The notes under the pieces were generated by a model. The model saw nothing but the letters and a program-made list of their open reading frames with translations. It did not search any database and was not told the DNA's origin. Both the position numbers and the translations under genes were made by a program. From assembly GCA_002336485.1 (NCBI GenBank), contig DDCZ01000017.1, positions 1 to 11,572 of the forward strand: 11,572 bases of DNA. The letters are read 5' to 3'. Shown here in pieces: positions 1-6,127 of the stretch (position 1 is the stretch's first letter; the number at the start of each line of letters is the position of its first letter). This DNA is from Flavobacteriales bacterium UBA1993. Lineage in GTDB: Bacteria; Bacteroidota; Bacteroidia; Flavobacteriales_G; Salibacteraceae.

Positions 1-2324
1 TGCTCAACGCTTACTAGCTCGACGTCTTCTTCAGTTGCTGCCTTTTCGGTTGGCTCTTCCAACTGGGCTTTATCTATGGTAAACTTGATGGCATCTCGCG
101 CCGCCTTCGTTCGCAAATAGTACATGCCTGTTTTAAGGCCAGCCTTCCATCCGTAGAAATGCATTGAGGTGAGTTTGGCAAAATTCGCGTTCTCCATGAA
201 GATGTTCAGCGATTGGCTTTGATCAATATATGCTCCCCGATCGGCACTCATTTCGATAATGACCTTCTGGCTAATTTCCCAAGCAGTCTTGTAAAGTTCT
301 TTAAGGTTGTCAGGTACTTCGTCTATCTCTTGGACAGAGCCATTCGCAGAAATGAGCTTATTCTTAAGGTTGTCATTCCATAATCCAAGCTTCACAAGGT
401 CACGCATTAGGTGCTTGTTTACCACTGCAAACTCACCGCTCAATGTTCGTCGGCTATAGATGTTAGAAGTATAAGGTTCAATACACTCATTGTTACCTAG
501 AATCTGACTTGTAGATGCTGTAGGCATTGGGGCGAGTAAGAGCGAATTGCGCACACCGTGCTCTTGAATCTCTTCACGTAATACGTCCCACTCCCAGCGC
601 TTCCCTGGTTCTACATTCCAAAGGTCGAACTGAAATTTTCCTTGCGAAATAGGAGAGCCTTCATACGATTCGTATGCGCCGTGTTCTTTCGATAAATCTT
701 TTGATGCTGTCAGTGCAGCATAATAGATTGTCTCGAAAATGTCCTTGTTCAATTGCTTGGCTTCAGGTGAGTCAAATGGGTAACGCATCAAAATAAACGC
801 GTCGGCCAACCCTTGTACACCTAAACCGATTGGTCTGTGTCTGAAGTTTGAGTTTTTCGCCTCTGCTACTGGATAGTAGTTTCGATCGATAATCTTATTC
901 AGGTTTTTCGTAGCAACGTAGGTGATCTCGAACAGCTTGTCGTGATCAAACTTGCCGTCGGTTACATATTTTGGTAAAGCAAGAGAAGCTAAGTTGCAAA
1001 CAGCAACTTCATCTGGTGCTGTGTATTCCATAATCTCCGTACAGAGATTAGAAGATTTGATGGTTCCAAGGTTTTGCTGATTCGACTTTGAATTTGCAGC
1101 ATCCTTGTACAACATATATGGAGTGCCAGTTTCAATTTGAGACTCGAGAATCTTAAACCAAAGCTCTTGTGCTTTGATGGTCTTCTTAACCTTTCCTTCT
1201 TTCTCGTATTTGGTGTAAAGCTTTTCAAACTCCTCACCCCAGCAATCAGATAGGCCTGGGCACTCATCTGGACACATTAGTGACCAATCACCGCCTTCTT
1301 CTACTCGTTTCATGAAAAGGTCTGGAGTCCACATTGCGTAGAATAAGTCGCGCGCACGCTGCTCTTCCTTACCGTGATTTTTCTTTAAATCTAAAAAGTC
1401 AAATACGTCTGCGTGCCAAGGCTCGAGATAGATTGCGAAAGATCCTTTGCGTTTTCCTCCACCTTGATCAACATATCGGGCGGTGTCATTGAAAACACGC
1501 AGCATAGGAACAATGCCGTTGCTTGTTCCATTTGTACCTCTGATATATGAACCAGTAGCTCTAATGTTGTGAATAGCTAATCCAATTCCTCCAGCGGACT
1601 GAGAGATTTTCGCACACTGCGTAAGCGTGTCGTAAATACCGCTGATGCTATCGTCTTTTGTGGTTAAAAGAAAACAGCTAGACATTTGTGGTTTAGGTGT
1701 GCCTGCATTAAAAAGCGTTGGTGTAGCGTGTGTAAACCACCGCTCAGACATTAAGTCGTATGTTTCAATTGCCGCATCGATGTCGTCTTTGTGAATGCCT
1801 ATTGCAACACGCATCAACATGTGCTGTGGCCGTTCAGCTACTTCGCCGTTGATCTTTAAGAGATAAGATCGCTCAAGCGTTTTGAAGCCGAAATAATCAT
1901 AACCAAAGTCTCGGTCGTAGATGATCGTGCTGTCAAGCTGCTCCGCGTTATCAACGATGATCTTATAGACATCATCCGCTAAAAGAGGCGCTTCTTTTGA
2001 AGTTTTTGGGTCGATGTAAGTATACATCGCCTCCATAGTAGCAGAAAAGGATTTTTCCGTGTTTTTATGAAGGTTTGATACTGCTATGCGGGATGCAAGC
2101 AATGCGTAATCAGGGTGTGTGGTGGTCAGAGAAGCAGCCGTTTCAGCAGCTAAGTTGTCAAGTACAGTGGTTGTTACACCATCGTAAATTCCTTCAATGA
2201 CCTTCATGGAAATCTTTACTGGATCCACGCTCGGGTGCAATCCATAACAGAGTTTTTTGATTCGACCGGTGATTTTGTCAAATTTCACCGCTTCGCTTCG
2301 GCCATCTCGTTTTAGTACAAACAT
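1..2324 (-). CDS. nrdA: Ribonucleoside-diphosphate reductase class Ia, large (alpha, R1) subunit; 3' end cut by window edge
   Basis: Reduces ribonucleoside diphosphates to deoxy forms together with NrdB, supplying dNTPs in the cytoplasm. The ATG at 2324-2322 opens 774 complete codons without a stop; the C-terminus lies beyond base 1. Residues 1 to about 90 form an ATP-cone (starting MFVLKRDGR), the site of dATP/ATP activity control. Active-site residues visible: C217 (in MSSCFLL), N426, C428 and E430 (in NLCTEI), C443 (in VCNLAS), and the radical-transfer pair Y735-Y736 (in GMYYLRT). From memory, mouse R1 has C218, C429, C444, Y737 and Y738, so the protein follows the eukaryotic RRM1 pattern rather than the E. 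coli one, where the second and third cysteines are 23 apart instead of 15. The last visible residues are an acidic linker (LEEPTEKAATEED) before the expected mobile CxxC tail, which is not seen. It lies 39 nt after nrdB, clearly in the same operon. Confidence 0.97.
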   Translation of the reverse strand, partial: MFVLKRDGRSEAVKFDKITGRIKKLCYGLHPSVDPVKISMKVIEGIYDGVTTTVLDNLAAETAASLTTTHPDYALLASRIAVSNLHKNTEKSFSATMEAMYTYIDPKTSKEAPLLADDVYKIIVDNAEQLDSTIIYDRDFGYDYFGFKTLERSYLLKINGEVAERPQHMLMRVAIGIHKDDIDAAIETYDLMSERWFTHATPTLFNAGTPKPQMSSCFLLTTKDDSISGIYDTLTQCAKISQSAGGIGLAIHNIRATGSYIRGTNGTSNGIVPMLRVFNDTARYVDQGGGKRKGSFAIYLEPWHADVFDFLDLKKNHGKEEQRARDLFYAMWTPDLFMKRVEEGGDWSLMCPDECPGLSDCWGEEFEKLYTKYEKEGKVKKTIKAQELWFKILESQIETGTPYMLYKDAANSKSNQQNLGTIKSSNLCTEIMEYTAPDEVAVCNLASLALPKYVTDGKFDHDKLFEITYVATKNLNKIIDRNYYPVAEAKNSNFRHRPIGLGVQGLADAFILMRYPFDSPEAKQLNKDIFETIYYAALTASKDLSKEHGAYESYEGSPISQGKFQFDLWNVEPGKRWEWDVLREEIQEHGVRNSLLLAPMPTASTSQILGNNECIEPYTSNIYSRRTLSGEFAVVNKHLMRDLVKLGLWNDNLKNKLISANGSVQEIDEVPDNLKELYKTAWEISQKVIIEMSADRGAYIDQSQSLNIFMENANFAKLTSMHFYGWKAGLKTGMYYLRTKAARDAIKFTIDKAQLEEPTEKAATEEDVELVSVE

Positions 2325-2363
2325 GTGTCTGGAGTTTTTTGGTTAAAGGTTAGGTAGGTATTA

Positions 2364-3335
2364 TTAAAAGTCTTCGTCTAGCTTGAAGACTTGTGATTCG
2401 TTTCCGGAGGCAACACCGGCTTTTTGATATTCAGCAACGCGTTTTTCAAAAAAGTTTGTTTTTCCTTGGAGGCTGATCATCTCCATGAAATCAAACGGGT
2501 TTTCGGAGTTGTATACTTTATCACAACGCAATTCAGACAATAGTCTGTCAGCAACGAACTCAATGTATTGCTGCATTAGTTTTGCGTTCATGCCAATGAG
2601 AGAGACAGGAAGTGACTCCGTCACAAATTCCTTTTCTATATCCACGGCATCAGTGATAATCTTAGTAACAGTTTCCTTCGGAAGTTTATTGACAAGGTGA
2701 TCGTTGTAGATCATGCAAGCAAAGTCACAATGCATTCCTTCATCTCTTGAGATAAGCTCATTGCTAAATGAAAGGCCTGGCATTAAACCGCGCTTTTTCA
2801 ACCAAAAGATGGAGCAAAAGGATCCAGAGAAGAAAATTCCTTCAACTGCAGCGAATGCAATAAGACGCTCAGCAAACGATCCATTGTCGATCCAGTTAAG
2901 GGCCCAGTCGGCTTTCTTTTTAACGCAGTCCATGGTGTCAATTGCGTTAAATAGCTTGTTCTTTTCGACATTATCCTTAATGTATGTGTCGATTAATAGG
3001 GAATACGTCTCGCTGTGAATGTTCTCCATTGCGATCTGAAATCCATAGAAGAACTTGGCCTCTGTATACTGAACTTCTGACACGAAGTTCTCGGCTAGAT
3101 TTTCATTTACAATCCCATCGCTTGCTGCGAAAAACGCTAGAACATGTTTGATGAAGAACTGCTCATCGTCATTCAGTTTATGCTCCCAATCATACAAATC
3201 AGGACCGAGGTCAATTTCTTCGGCAGTCCAAAAACTTGCTTCTGATTTTTTGTAAAAACTCCAAATGTCATCGTGTTGAATTGGAAATAATACGAAGCGT
3301 TTGGCGTCTTCTTTTAGAATGGGTTCTTCTTGCAT
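2364..3335 (-). CDS. nrdB: Ribonucleoside-diphosphate reductase class Ia, small (beta, R2) subunit
   Basis: Holds the diiron-tyrosyl radical that starts catalysis in NrdA. 323 residues, full length for the family core. Metal ligands are all present: D73 (in AASDGIVNEN), E104 and H107 (in AMENIHSETYS), E165 (in AVEGIFFSG), E199 and H202 (in RDEGMHCDFA); the radical tyrosine is Y111, so this is a tyrosyl-radical R2 and not a Phe/Leu variant. The C-terminal peptide (VFKLDEDF) is the usual R1 docking tail. The sequence is strikingly like mammalian R2 but lacks its N-terminal extension of roughly 66 residues. The start ATG shares its A with the stop codon of a 33-codon ORF upstream (TAATG). The gene ends in tandem TAA TAA stops, and a hairpin overlaps its last codons. 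Confidence 0.98.
   Translation of the reverse strand: MQEEPILKEDAKRFVLFPIQHDDIWSFYKKSEASFWTAEEIDLGPDLYDWEHKLNDDEQFFIKHVLAFFAASDGIVNENLAENFVSEVQYTEAKFFYGFQIAMENIHSETYSLLIDTYIKDNVEKNKLFNAIDTMDCVKKKADWALNWIDNGSFAERLIAFAAVEGIFFSGSFCSIFWLKKRGLMPGLSFSNELISRDEGMHCDFACMIYNDHLVNKLPKETVTKIITDAVDIEKEFVTESLPVSLIGMNAKLMQQYIEFVADRLLSELRCDKVYNSENPFDFMEMISLQGKTNFFEKRVAEYQKAGVASGNESQVFKLDEDF
2368..2392 (-). promoter_or_regulatory. Hairpin overlapping the nrdB 3' end, in front of nrdA
   Basis: Perfect 8-bp arms (AAGTCTTC at 2368-2375 and GAAGACTT at 2385-2392) flank a 9-nt loop. On the transcript it covers the codons for the NrdB C-terminal docking peptide and is followed by TTAATAATA, a weak T/A-rich tract. 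It could act as a leaky terminator, an RNA-processing site or a 3' stabiliser setting the nrdB to nrdA ratio. The inverted repeat is seen; the role is inference. Confidence 0.45.
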
Positions 3336-3436
3336 TAGGATAGTGTCTTTCTCGTTTTATATTTCATCAACCACACAATGTGATTGACCTGTTCGTCCAA
3401 ATATTTCTCAGCTTCTATTGCCTGTTTATCAGTCAT
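3335..3436 (-). CDS. Possible 33-residue microprotein or leader peptide coupled to nrdB
   Basis: An ATG at 3436-3434 opens 33 codons ending in TAA at 3337-3335, whose last A is also the A of the nrdB ATG. A stop codon sits directly before the ATG in frame, so no longer version exists. The product starts MTDKQAIEAEKYLDEQ, looks like one amphipathic helix and ends in a basic stretch (MKYKTRKTLS). It has no signal peptide or cysteine. The one-base overlap is typical of translational coupling, so ribosomes finishing here could reinitiate on nrdB. I recognise no family. It may be a real small protein, a leader ORF controlling nrdB, or chance; the coupling geometry is the only positive evidence. 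Confidence 0.45.
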   Translation of the reverse strand: MTDKQAIEAEKYLDEQVNHIVWLMKYKTRKTLS

Positions 3437-3467
3437 TTAATCGAATGGAATGAGATTCTATTTCCAC

Positions 3468-3485
3468 GTCGCCTAAAGCGGCGAC
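3468..3485 (-). repeat. GC-rich hairpin in the nrd leader
   Basis: GTCGCC at 3468-3473 pairs with GGCGAC at 3480-3485 around a 6-nt loop. It lies 31 nt upstream of the 33-codon ORF, so it would be in the 5' UTR if transcription starts farther upstream. No T-run follows on either strand, so it is not a standard terminator. Confidence 0.5.
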
Positions 3486-3577
3486 TTCCGTAACTATCTG
3501 ATCTACAATAGGGTAAAAGCTGAAAGTGCTTTAATTAGGGTCAAAAGTGAATTCTCTGTCCCTATTTTATTGCCCAA

Positions 3578-3608
3578 CAAAACTTGGGAAAAAAGGCCCC
3601 CGAGTCAA
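3578..3608 (-). promoter_or_regulatory. Candidate nrd promoter, downstream option
   Basis: On the minus strand, TTG (3608-3606), 20 nt, then AAGTTTTG (3585-3578), one mismatch to TAnnTTTG. It would give a leader of about 135 nt before the 33-codon ORF. Competes with the candidate at 3669-3696; neither is perfect. Confidence 0.25.
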
Positions 3609-3658
3609 ACCATTTTTATTGACAATTGGTCGACTTTTTGAACACTCCTAAAAATGGT
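3609..3658. repeat. 10-bp inverted repeat with 30-bp spacer upstream of nrd
   Basis: ACCATTTTTA (3609-3618) is the exact reverse complement of TAAAAATGGT (3649-3658). Arms are 40 bp apart start to start, close to four helical turns, which would place two half-sites on one face of DNA. The spacer contains the short palindromes CAATTG and GTCGAC. It could be a regulator site for nrd; AT-rich chance is possible. Confidence 0.4.
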
Positions 3659-3668
3659 CAGTTGTTTA

Positions 3669-3696
3669 CAAATTAATTTCTTCAACCCTATCCCAA
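3669..3696 (-). promoter_or_regulatory. Candidate nrd promoter, upstream option
   Basis: On the minus strand, TTG (3696-3694), 17 nt, then TTAATTTG (3676-3669), one mismatch to TAnnTTTG. The start would be near 3662, leaving a leader of over 220 nt that includes the 10-bp inverted repeat and the GC-rich hairpin. Confidence 0.3.
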
Positions 3697-3714
3697 TGTT
3701 AATAGGAGGTAAGG

Positions 3715-3741
3715 TAATTTGACCTTGTTAATTTGACCTTG
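3715..3741. repeat. Two tandem 13-bp direct repeats, 14-bp period
   Basis: TAATTTGACCTTG occurs exactly at 3715-3727 and 3729-3741. Located just beyond the DUF3109 stop codon and upstream of the nrd promoter region. It could be a pair of direct operator half-sites or a small duplication. Confidence 0.6.
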
Positions 3742-3750
3742 GTTAACCAA
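3739..3750. repeat. 12-bp perfect palindrome TTGGTTAACCAA
   Basis: The palindrome abuts the second 13-bp direct repeat and overlaps a second inverted repeat (ACCAAA at 3746-3751 with TTTGGT at 3756-3761) that spans the DUF3109 stop codon. The cluster may end the DUF3109 transcript, but no T-run follows, so an operator role is equally possible. Confidence 0.5.
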
Positions 3751-3752
3751 AA

Positions 3753-4349
3753 TCATTTGGTCAGGTCATTCTTCTGTTCCATTTTTTTTAGCTCAAGATT
3801 TGCGGCCTCGAGTGCCTCAAACCATTCTTCCCCATATTTACGAATGAGCGGCTCTTTTAAAAATTTGAAGACAGGAACTTTGAGTTCTTCACCAAGGGCA
3901 CATGCGTCCGAACAAATTTGCCAACGTTCATAGTTCACGGCTTCAAATGTTGAGTAGCGCTTTGTTCGTATTGGGTATAGATGACATGAAATGGGTTTCC
4001 GAAATGTAGTCTGGCCCTGATTCCACGCCAGTTCGATGCCGCATTGCGCGGTGCCCGATTTTGTAAAGACGGTGTAGGCGCATTCTTTACCATCGATTAA
4101 TGGAGTCACTTGATCTCCATCTCGATCGATCATATGCGGGCCTTGATTCGAAATCGCTCCTAGACCCTTTGCGCTCAGAAATGGCTTTATCGTTTCGAGT
4201 TCTTCTTCCAATAACTGTGCTTCATCCTCCTCAAGTGGTGCGCCAGAATCGCCTTCTACACAGCACGCTCCTTTGCATTTTCCAATGTTGCAAACAAATT
4301 CATTTTGGAGCACTTCCAACGAAACTAGTTGGTCCTTTATTTGAATCAT
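3753..4349 (-). CDS. DUF3109 family cysteine-cluster protein (YkgJ/UPF0153-like)
   Basis: A 198-residue cytoplasmic protein with no signal peptide. The N-terminal cluster C20, C25, C29, C30 sits in a KCKGACCVEGDSGAPLE block that I recognise as the hallmark of the Bacteroidota DUF3109 family. Further cysteines are C90 (GKECAY), C103 (AQCGIE), C122 (PISCHLYPIR), C146 and C150 (QICSDAC), nine in all. Such spacing suggests a bound metal or Fe-S cluster, as proposed for related YkgJ proteins; the reaction is unknown. The start is supported by TAGGAT just upstream of the ATG and by the conserved N-terminus. It is divergent from glyS and separated from nrd by a repeat-rich gap, so probably monocistronic. 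Confidence 0.9.
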   Translation of the reverse strand: MIQIKDQLVSLEVLQNEFVCNIGKCKGACCVEGDSGAPLEEDEAQLLEEELETIKPFLSAKGLGAISNQGPHMIDRDGDQVTPLIDGKECAYTVFTKSGTAQCGIELAWNQGQTTFRKPISCHLYPIRTKRYSTFEAVNYERWQICSDACALGEELKVPVFKFLKEPLIRKYGEEWFEALEAANLELKKMEQKNDLTK

Positions 4350-4368
4350 ATCCTAGAGAATAGCGGTT

Positions 4369-4382
4369 ATTCACCCGTGAAT
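4369..4382. repeat. Inverted repeat ATTCAC-CC-GTGAAT upstream of the DUF3109 gene
   Basis: Perfect 6-bp arms around two bases, 20 bp before the DUF3109 start codon. A neighbouring GGGTG (4386-4390) can pair alternatively with CACCC (4372-4376). A possible operator or 5' UTR hairpin; role is inference. Confidence 0.4.
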
Positions 4383-4434
4383 TTTGGGTGCGATAAACCT
4401 AGTTAAAAGCCAAGAGGAATGTCGGGTATTTACA

Positions 4435-4448
4435 ATCAAATATTTGAT
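4435..4448. repeat. 14-bp perfect palindrome ATCAAATATTTGAT
   Basis: Perfectly self-complementary with no spacer, in the middle of the divergent region, 77 bp upstream of the glyS TTG element and 86 bp upstream of the DUF3109 start. It has the form of a dimeric regulator's operator. Such a match in a 214-bp AT-rich gap is somewhat unlikely by chance but not extraordinary. Confidence 0.5.
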
Positions 4449-4525
4449 GAATGACTAAGAGCGAAGAGAGTGTAAAAATTGGTAAATGTTTGAGCTATAA
4501 CACAGCTCAGATTATTTCCATGGGA

Positions 4526-4559
4526 TTGTAATTATCAGCCACTCGCCTTGATACATTTG
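4526..4559 (+). promoter_or_regulatory. glyS promoter, Bacteroidota housekeeping type
   Basis: TTG at 4526-4528, 23 nt, then TACATTTG at 4552-4559, an exact match to TAnnTTTG. Only four bases separate the element from the glyS ATG, so transcription should start at or within a few bases of the start codon. Confidence 0.65.
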
Positions 4560-4563
4560 CGGC

Positions 4564-6081
4564 ATGAATCAGGAGGATAAGTTTAAGAGCGTTATTAGTC
4601 ATGCGAAGGAGTATGGCTTCGTGTTCCAATCAAGCGAGATTTACGATGGACTAAGTGCTGTTTATGATTATGGACAATTGGGCGCGGAACTCAAGAATAA
4701 TATTAAAAAGTACTGGTGGAAGAGCATGGTGCAAATGCACGAGAACATTGTTGGGATCGATACGGCAATTTTCATGCATCCAACTATCTGGAAAGCATCT
4801 GGTCATGTTGATGCTTTTAATGACCCTTTAATCGACAACAAGGACAGCAAGAAGCGCTATCGGGCAGATGTTTTAGTGGAAGATCATATCGCCAAGATTG
4901 AAGGTAAAATTGCCAAGGAGATTAAAAAGGCCGCCAAACGATTTGGGGAATCTTTCGATGCTGAAATGTTTGCGCAAACAAACCCAAGGGTAGCTGGATA
5001 TAAGGAGAAGATCGAGTCGATAGAGGCGCGTATGAAGCGTTGTCTCGACGAAGGGGATTTGGAAGATTTTAAGCAGCTTATTATAGATGAAGAAATTGTT
5101 GATCCGGTCGGTGGCTCTAGGAACTGGACGGATGTGAGGCAGTTTAACCTAATGTTTAGTACTGAAATGGGGTCTATAGCTGAGGGCGCGAACACCATCT
5201 ATTTACGCCCAGAAACGGCGCAGGGAATCTTTGTGAACTACCTCAATGTTCAGAAAACCGGTCGAATGAAGCTGCCATTTGGCATCGCTCAAATAGGTAA
5301 AGCGTTTAGAAATGAGATTGTTGCACGACAATTCATATTTAGAATGCGCGAGTTCGAGCAAATGGAAATGCAGTTTTTCGTGAAGCCTGGGACTGAGATG
5401 GAATGGTACGAACACTGGAAGGCAAAAAGACTAGAGTGGCATTTGGGTTTAGGTATAGCAGAGACCGAATATCGGTTTCACGATCATCTAAAAATGGCGC
5501 ACTATGCCAATGCCGCGGCAGACATAGAGTTCAATTTCCCATTCGGCTTCAAAGAACTGGAAGGAATTCATTCAAGGACAGACTTTGACCTAAAACAGCA
5601 TGAGAAGCACAGCGGTAAAAAGCTTCAGTATTTCGACCCAGAAACCAACGAACACTATGTTCCATATGTGGTGGAGACAAGTATCGGATTGGATCGCATG
5701 TTTTTAGCAACGCTGTGCTCGGCGCTCCAAACTGAGACCTTGGAGGATGGTTCAGAACGCATGGTGCTTAGGTTGCCAAAGGTCCTAGCGCCATATCAAG
5801 TGGCAATATTGCCATTGGTGAAAAAAGACGGATTGCCCGATAAAGCCCGCGCCATCATTGATTCATTAAAGATGGAATATATGTGTCAATACGATGAAAA
5901 GGATGCTATCGGAAGGCGGTATAGAAGGCAGGATGCAATAGGCACGCCTTACGCTATTACTGTCGATCATCAAACATTGGAAGACCAAATGGTGACAATA
6001 CGTGAACGCGATACTATGACCCAAGAACGTATTCCGATTGATCAGCTCAGCGAGTATTTGTATAAGGGATTGCGCGCCTAG
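4564..6081 (+). CDS. glyS: Glycine--tRNA ligase, single-chain (alpha2) type
   Basis: Charges tRNA-Gly with glycine in the cytoplasm. 505 residues, class II synthetase of the eukaryote/archaea-like single-chain kind (also called glyQS), not the two-subunit GlyQ/GlyS enzyme. The N-terminus (NQEDKFKSVISHAKEYGFVF) matches the usual Bacteroidota start, which fixes the ATG. Class II motif 2 is at F248-RNEI followed by RMREFEQMEMQFF; motif 3 is around G375-LDR; the C-terminal anticodon-binding domain begins near LPKVLAPYQVAILPL and carries GRRYRRQDAIGTPYAITVD. A helical insertion of about 60 residues, rich in Lys and Glu (from KIEGKIAKEIKKAAKR), sits between the N-terminal catalytic segment and motif 2, as in relatives. 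The gene has its own promoter, and no terminator is visible before the next gene. Confidence 0.97.
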   Translation: MNQEDKFKSVISHAKEYGFVFQSSEIYDGLSAVYDYGQLGAELKNNIKKYWWKSMVQMHENIVGIDTAIFMHPTIWKASGHVDAFNDPLIDNKDSKKRYRADVLVEDHIAKIEGKIAKEIKKAAKRFGESFDAEMFAQTNPRVAGYKEKIESIEARMKRCLDEGDLEDFKQLIIDEEIVDPVGGSRNWTDVRQFNLMFSTEMGSIAEGANTIYLRPETAQGIFVNYLNVQKTGRMKLPFGIAQIGKAFRNEIVARQFIFRMREFEQMEMQFFVKPGTEMEWYEHWKAKRLEWHLGLGIAETEYRFHDHLKMAHYANAAADIEFNFPFGFKELEGIHSRTDFDLKQHEKHSGKKLQYFDPETNEHYVPYVVETSIGLDRMFLATLCSALQTETLEDGSERMVLRLPKVLAPYQVAILPLVKKDGLPDKARAIIDSLKMEYMCQYDEKDAIGRRYRRQDAIGTPYAITVDHQTLEDQMVTIRERDTMTQERIPIDQLSEYLYKGLRA

Positions 6082-6086
6082 GTTTG
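6058..6086 (+). promoter_or_regulatory. Promoter of the TonB-dependent receptor, overlapping the glyS stop codon
   Basis: TTG at 6058-6060, 18 nt, then TAGGTTTG at 6079-6086, an exact TAnnTTTG match whose first three bases are the glyS TAG stop. Transcription would start near 6092, giving a leader of about 35 nt before the ATG at 6128. Confidence 0.6.
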
Positions 6087-6127
6087 CGGTGTGATTATTG
6101 CTTGAATATGCGAGTCACTCAAGCCCG

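Larger units (their letters stand above)
3437..3752. other. Gene-free region upstream of the nrd operon and downstream of the DUF3109 gene
   Basis: No convincing ORF. It must hold the promoter for the minus-strand nrd operon and the 3' end of the DUF3109 transcript. It contains a GC-rich hairpin (3468-3485), a widely spaced 10-bp inverted repeat (3609-3618 with 3649-3658), a 13-bp direct repeat (3715-3741), a 12-bp palindrome (3739-3750) and a CCCAA/TTGGG inverted repeat (3573-3589 area). I looked for a pair of NrdR boxes and saw none that I would call. Confidence 0.7.
4350..4563. other. Divergent control region between the DUF3109 gene and glyS
   Basis: 214 nt without a gene. It holds a 14-nt inverted repeat near the DUF3109 start, a 14-bp palindrome in the middle and the glyS promoter at the right end. 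No clean promoter for the DUF3109 gene was found on the minus strand; the closest -7-like match, AATATTTG, lies inside the palindrome and has no properly spaced TTG. Confidence 0.6.

Noticed and set aside
662..676. Odd palindrome CATACGA-T-TCGTATG inside nrdA
   Set aside because: Seven-bp arms are expected about once by chance in a window of this size, and the site is inside conserved coding sequence with no terminator-like context.
2267..2290. CGGTGA/TCACCG inverted repeat near the nrdA start
   Set aside because: Six-bp arms with a 12-nt loop inside coding sequence are not distinguishable from chance.
2485..3018. Plus-strand ORFs of 71 and 101 codons opposite nrdB
   Set aside because: They are antisense to a highly conserved gene and look like no family; a by-product of nrdB codon use.
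6098..6127. In-frame TTG extension of the TonB receptor by ten codons
   Set aside because: It would put a charged stretch in front of an otherwise ideal signal peptide that starts at the ATG at 6128, and would start almost at the predicted transcription start site.
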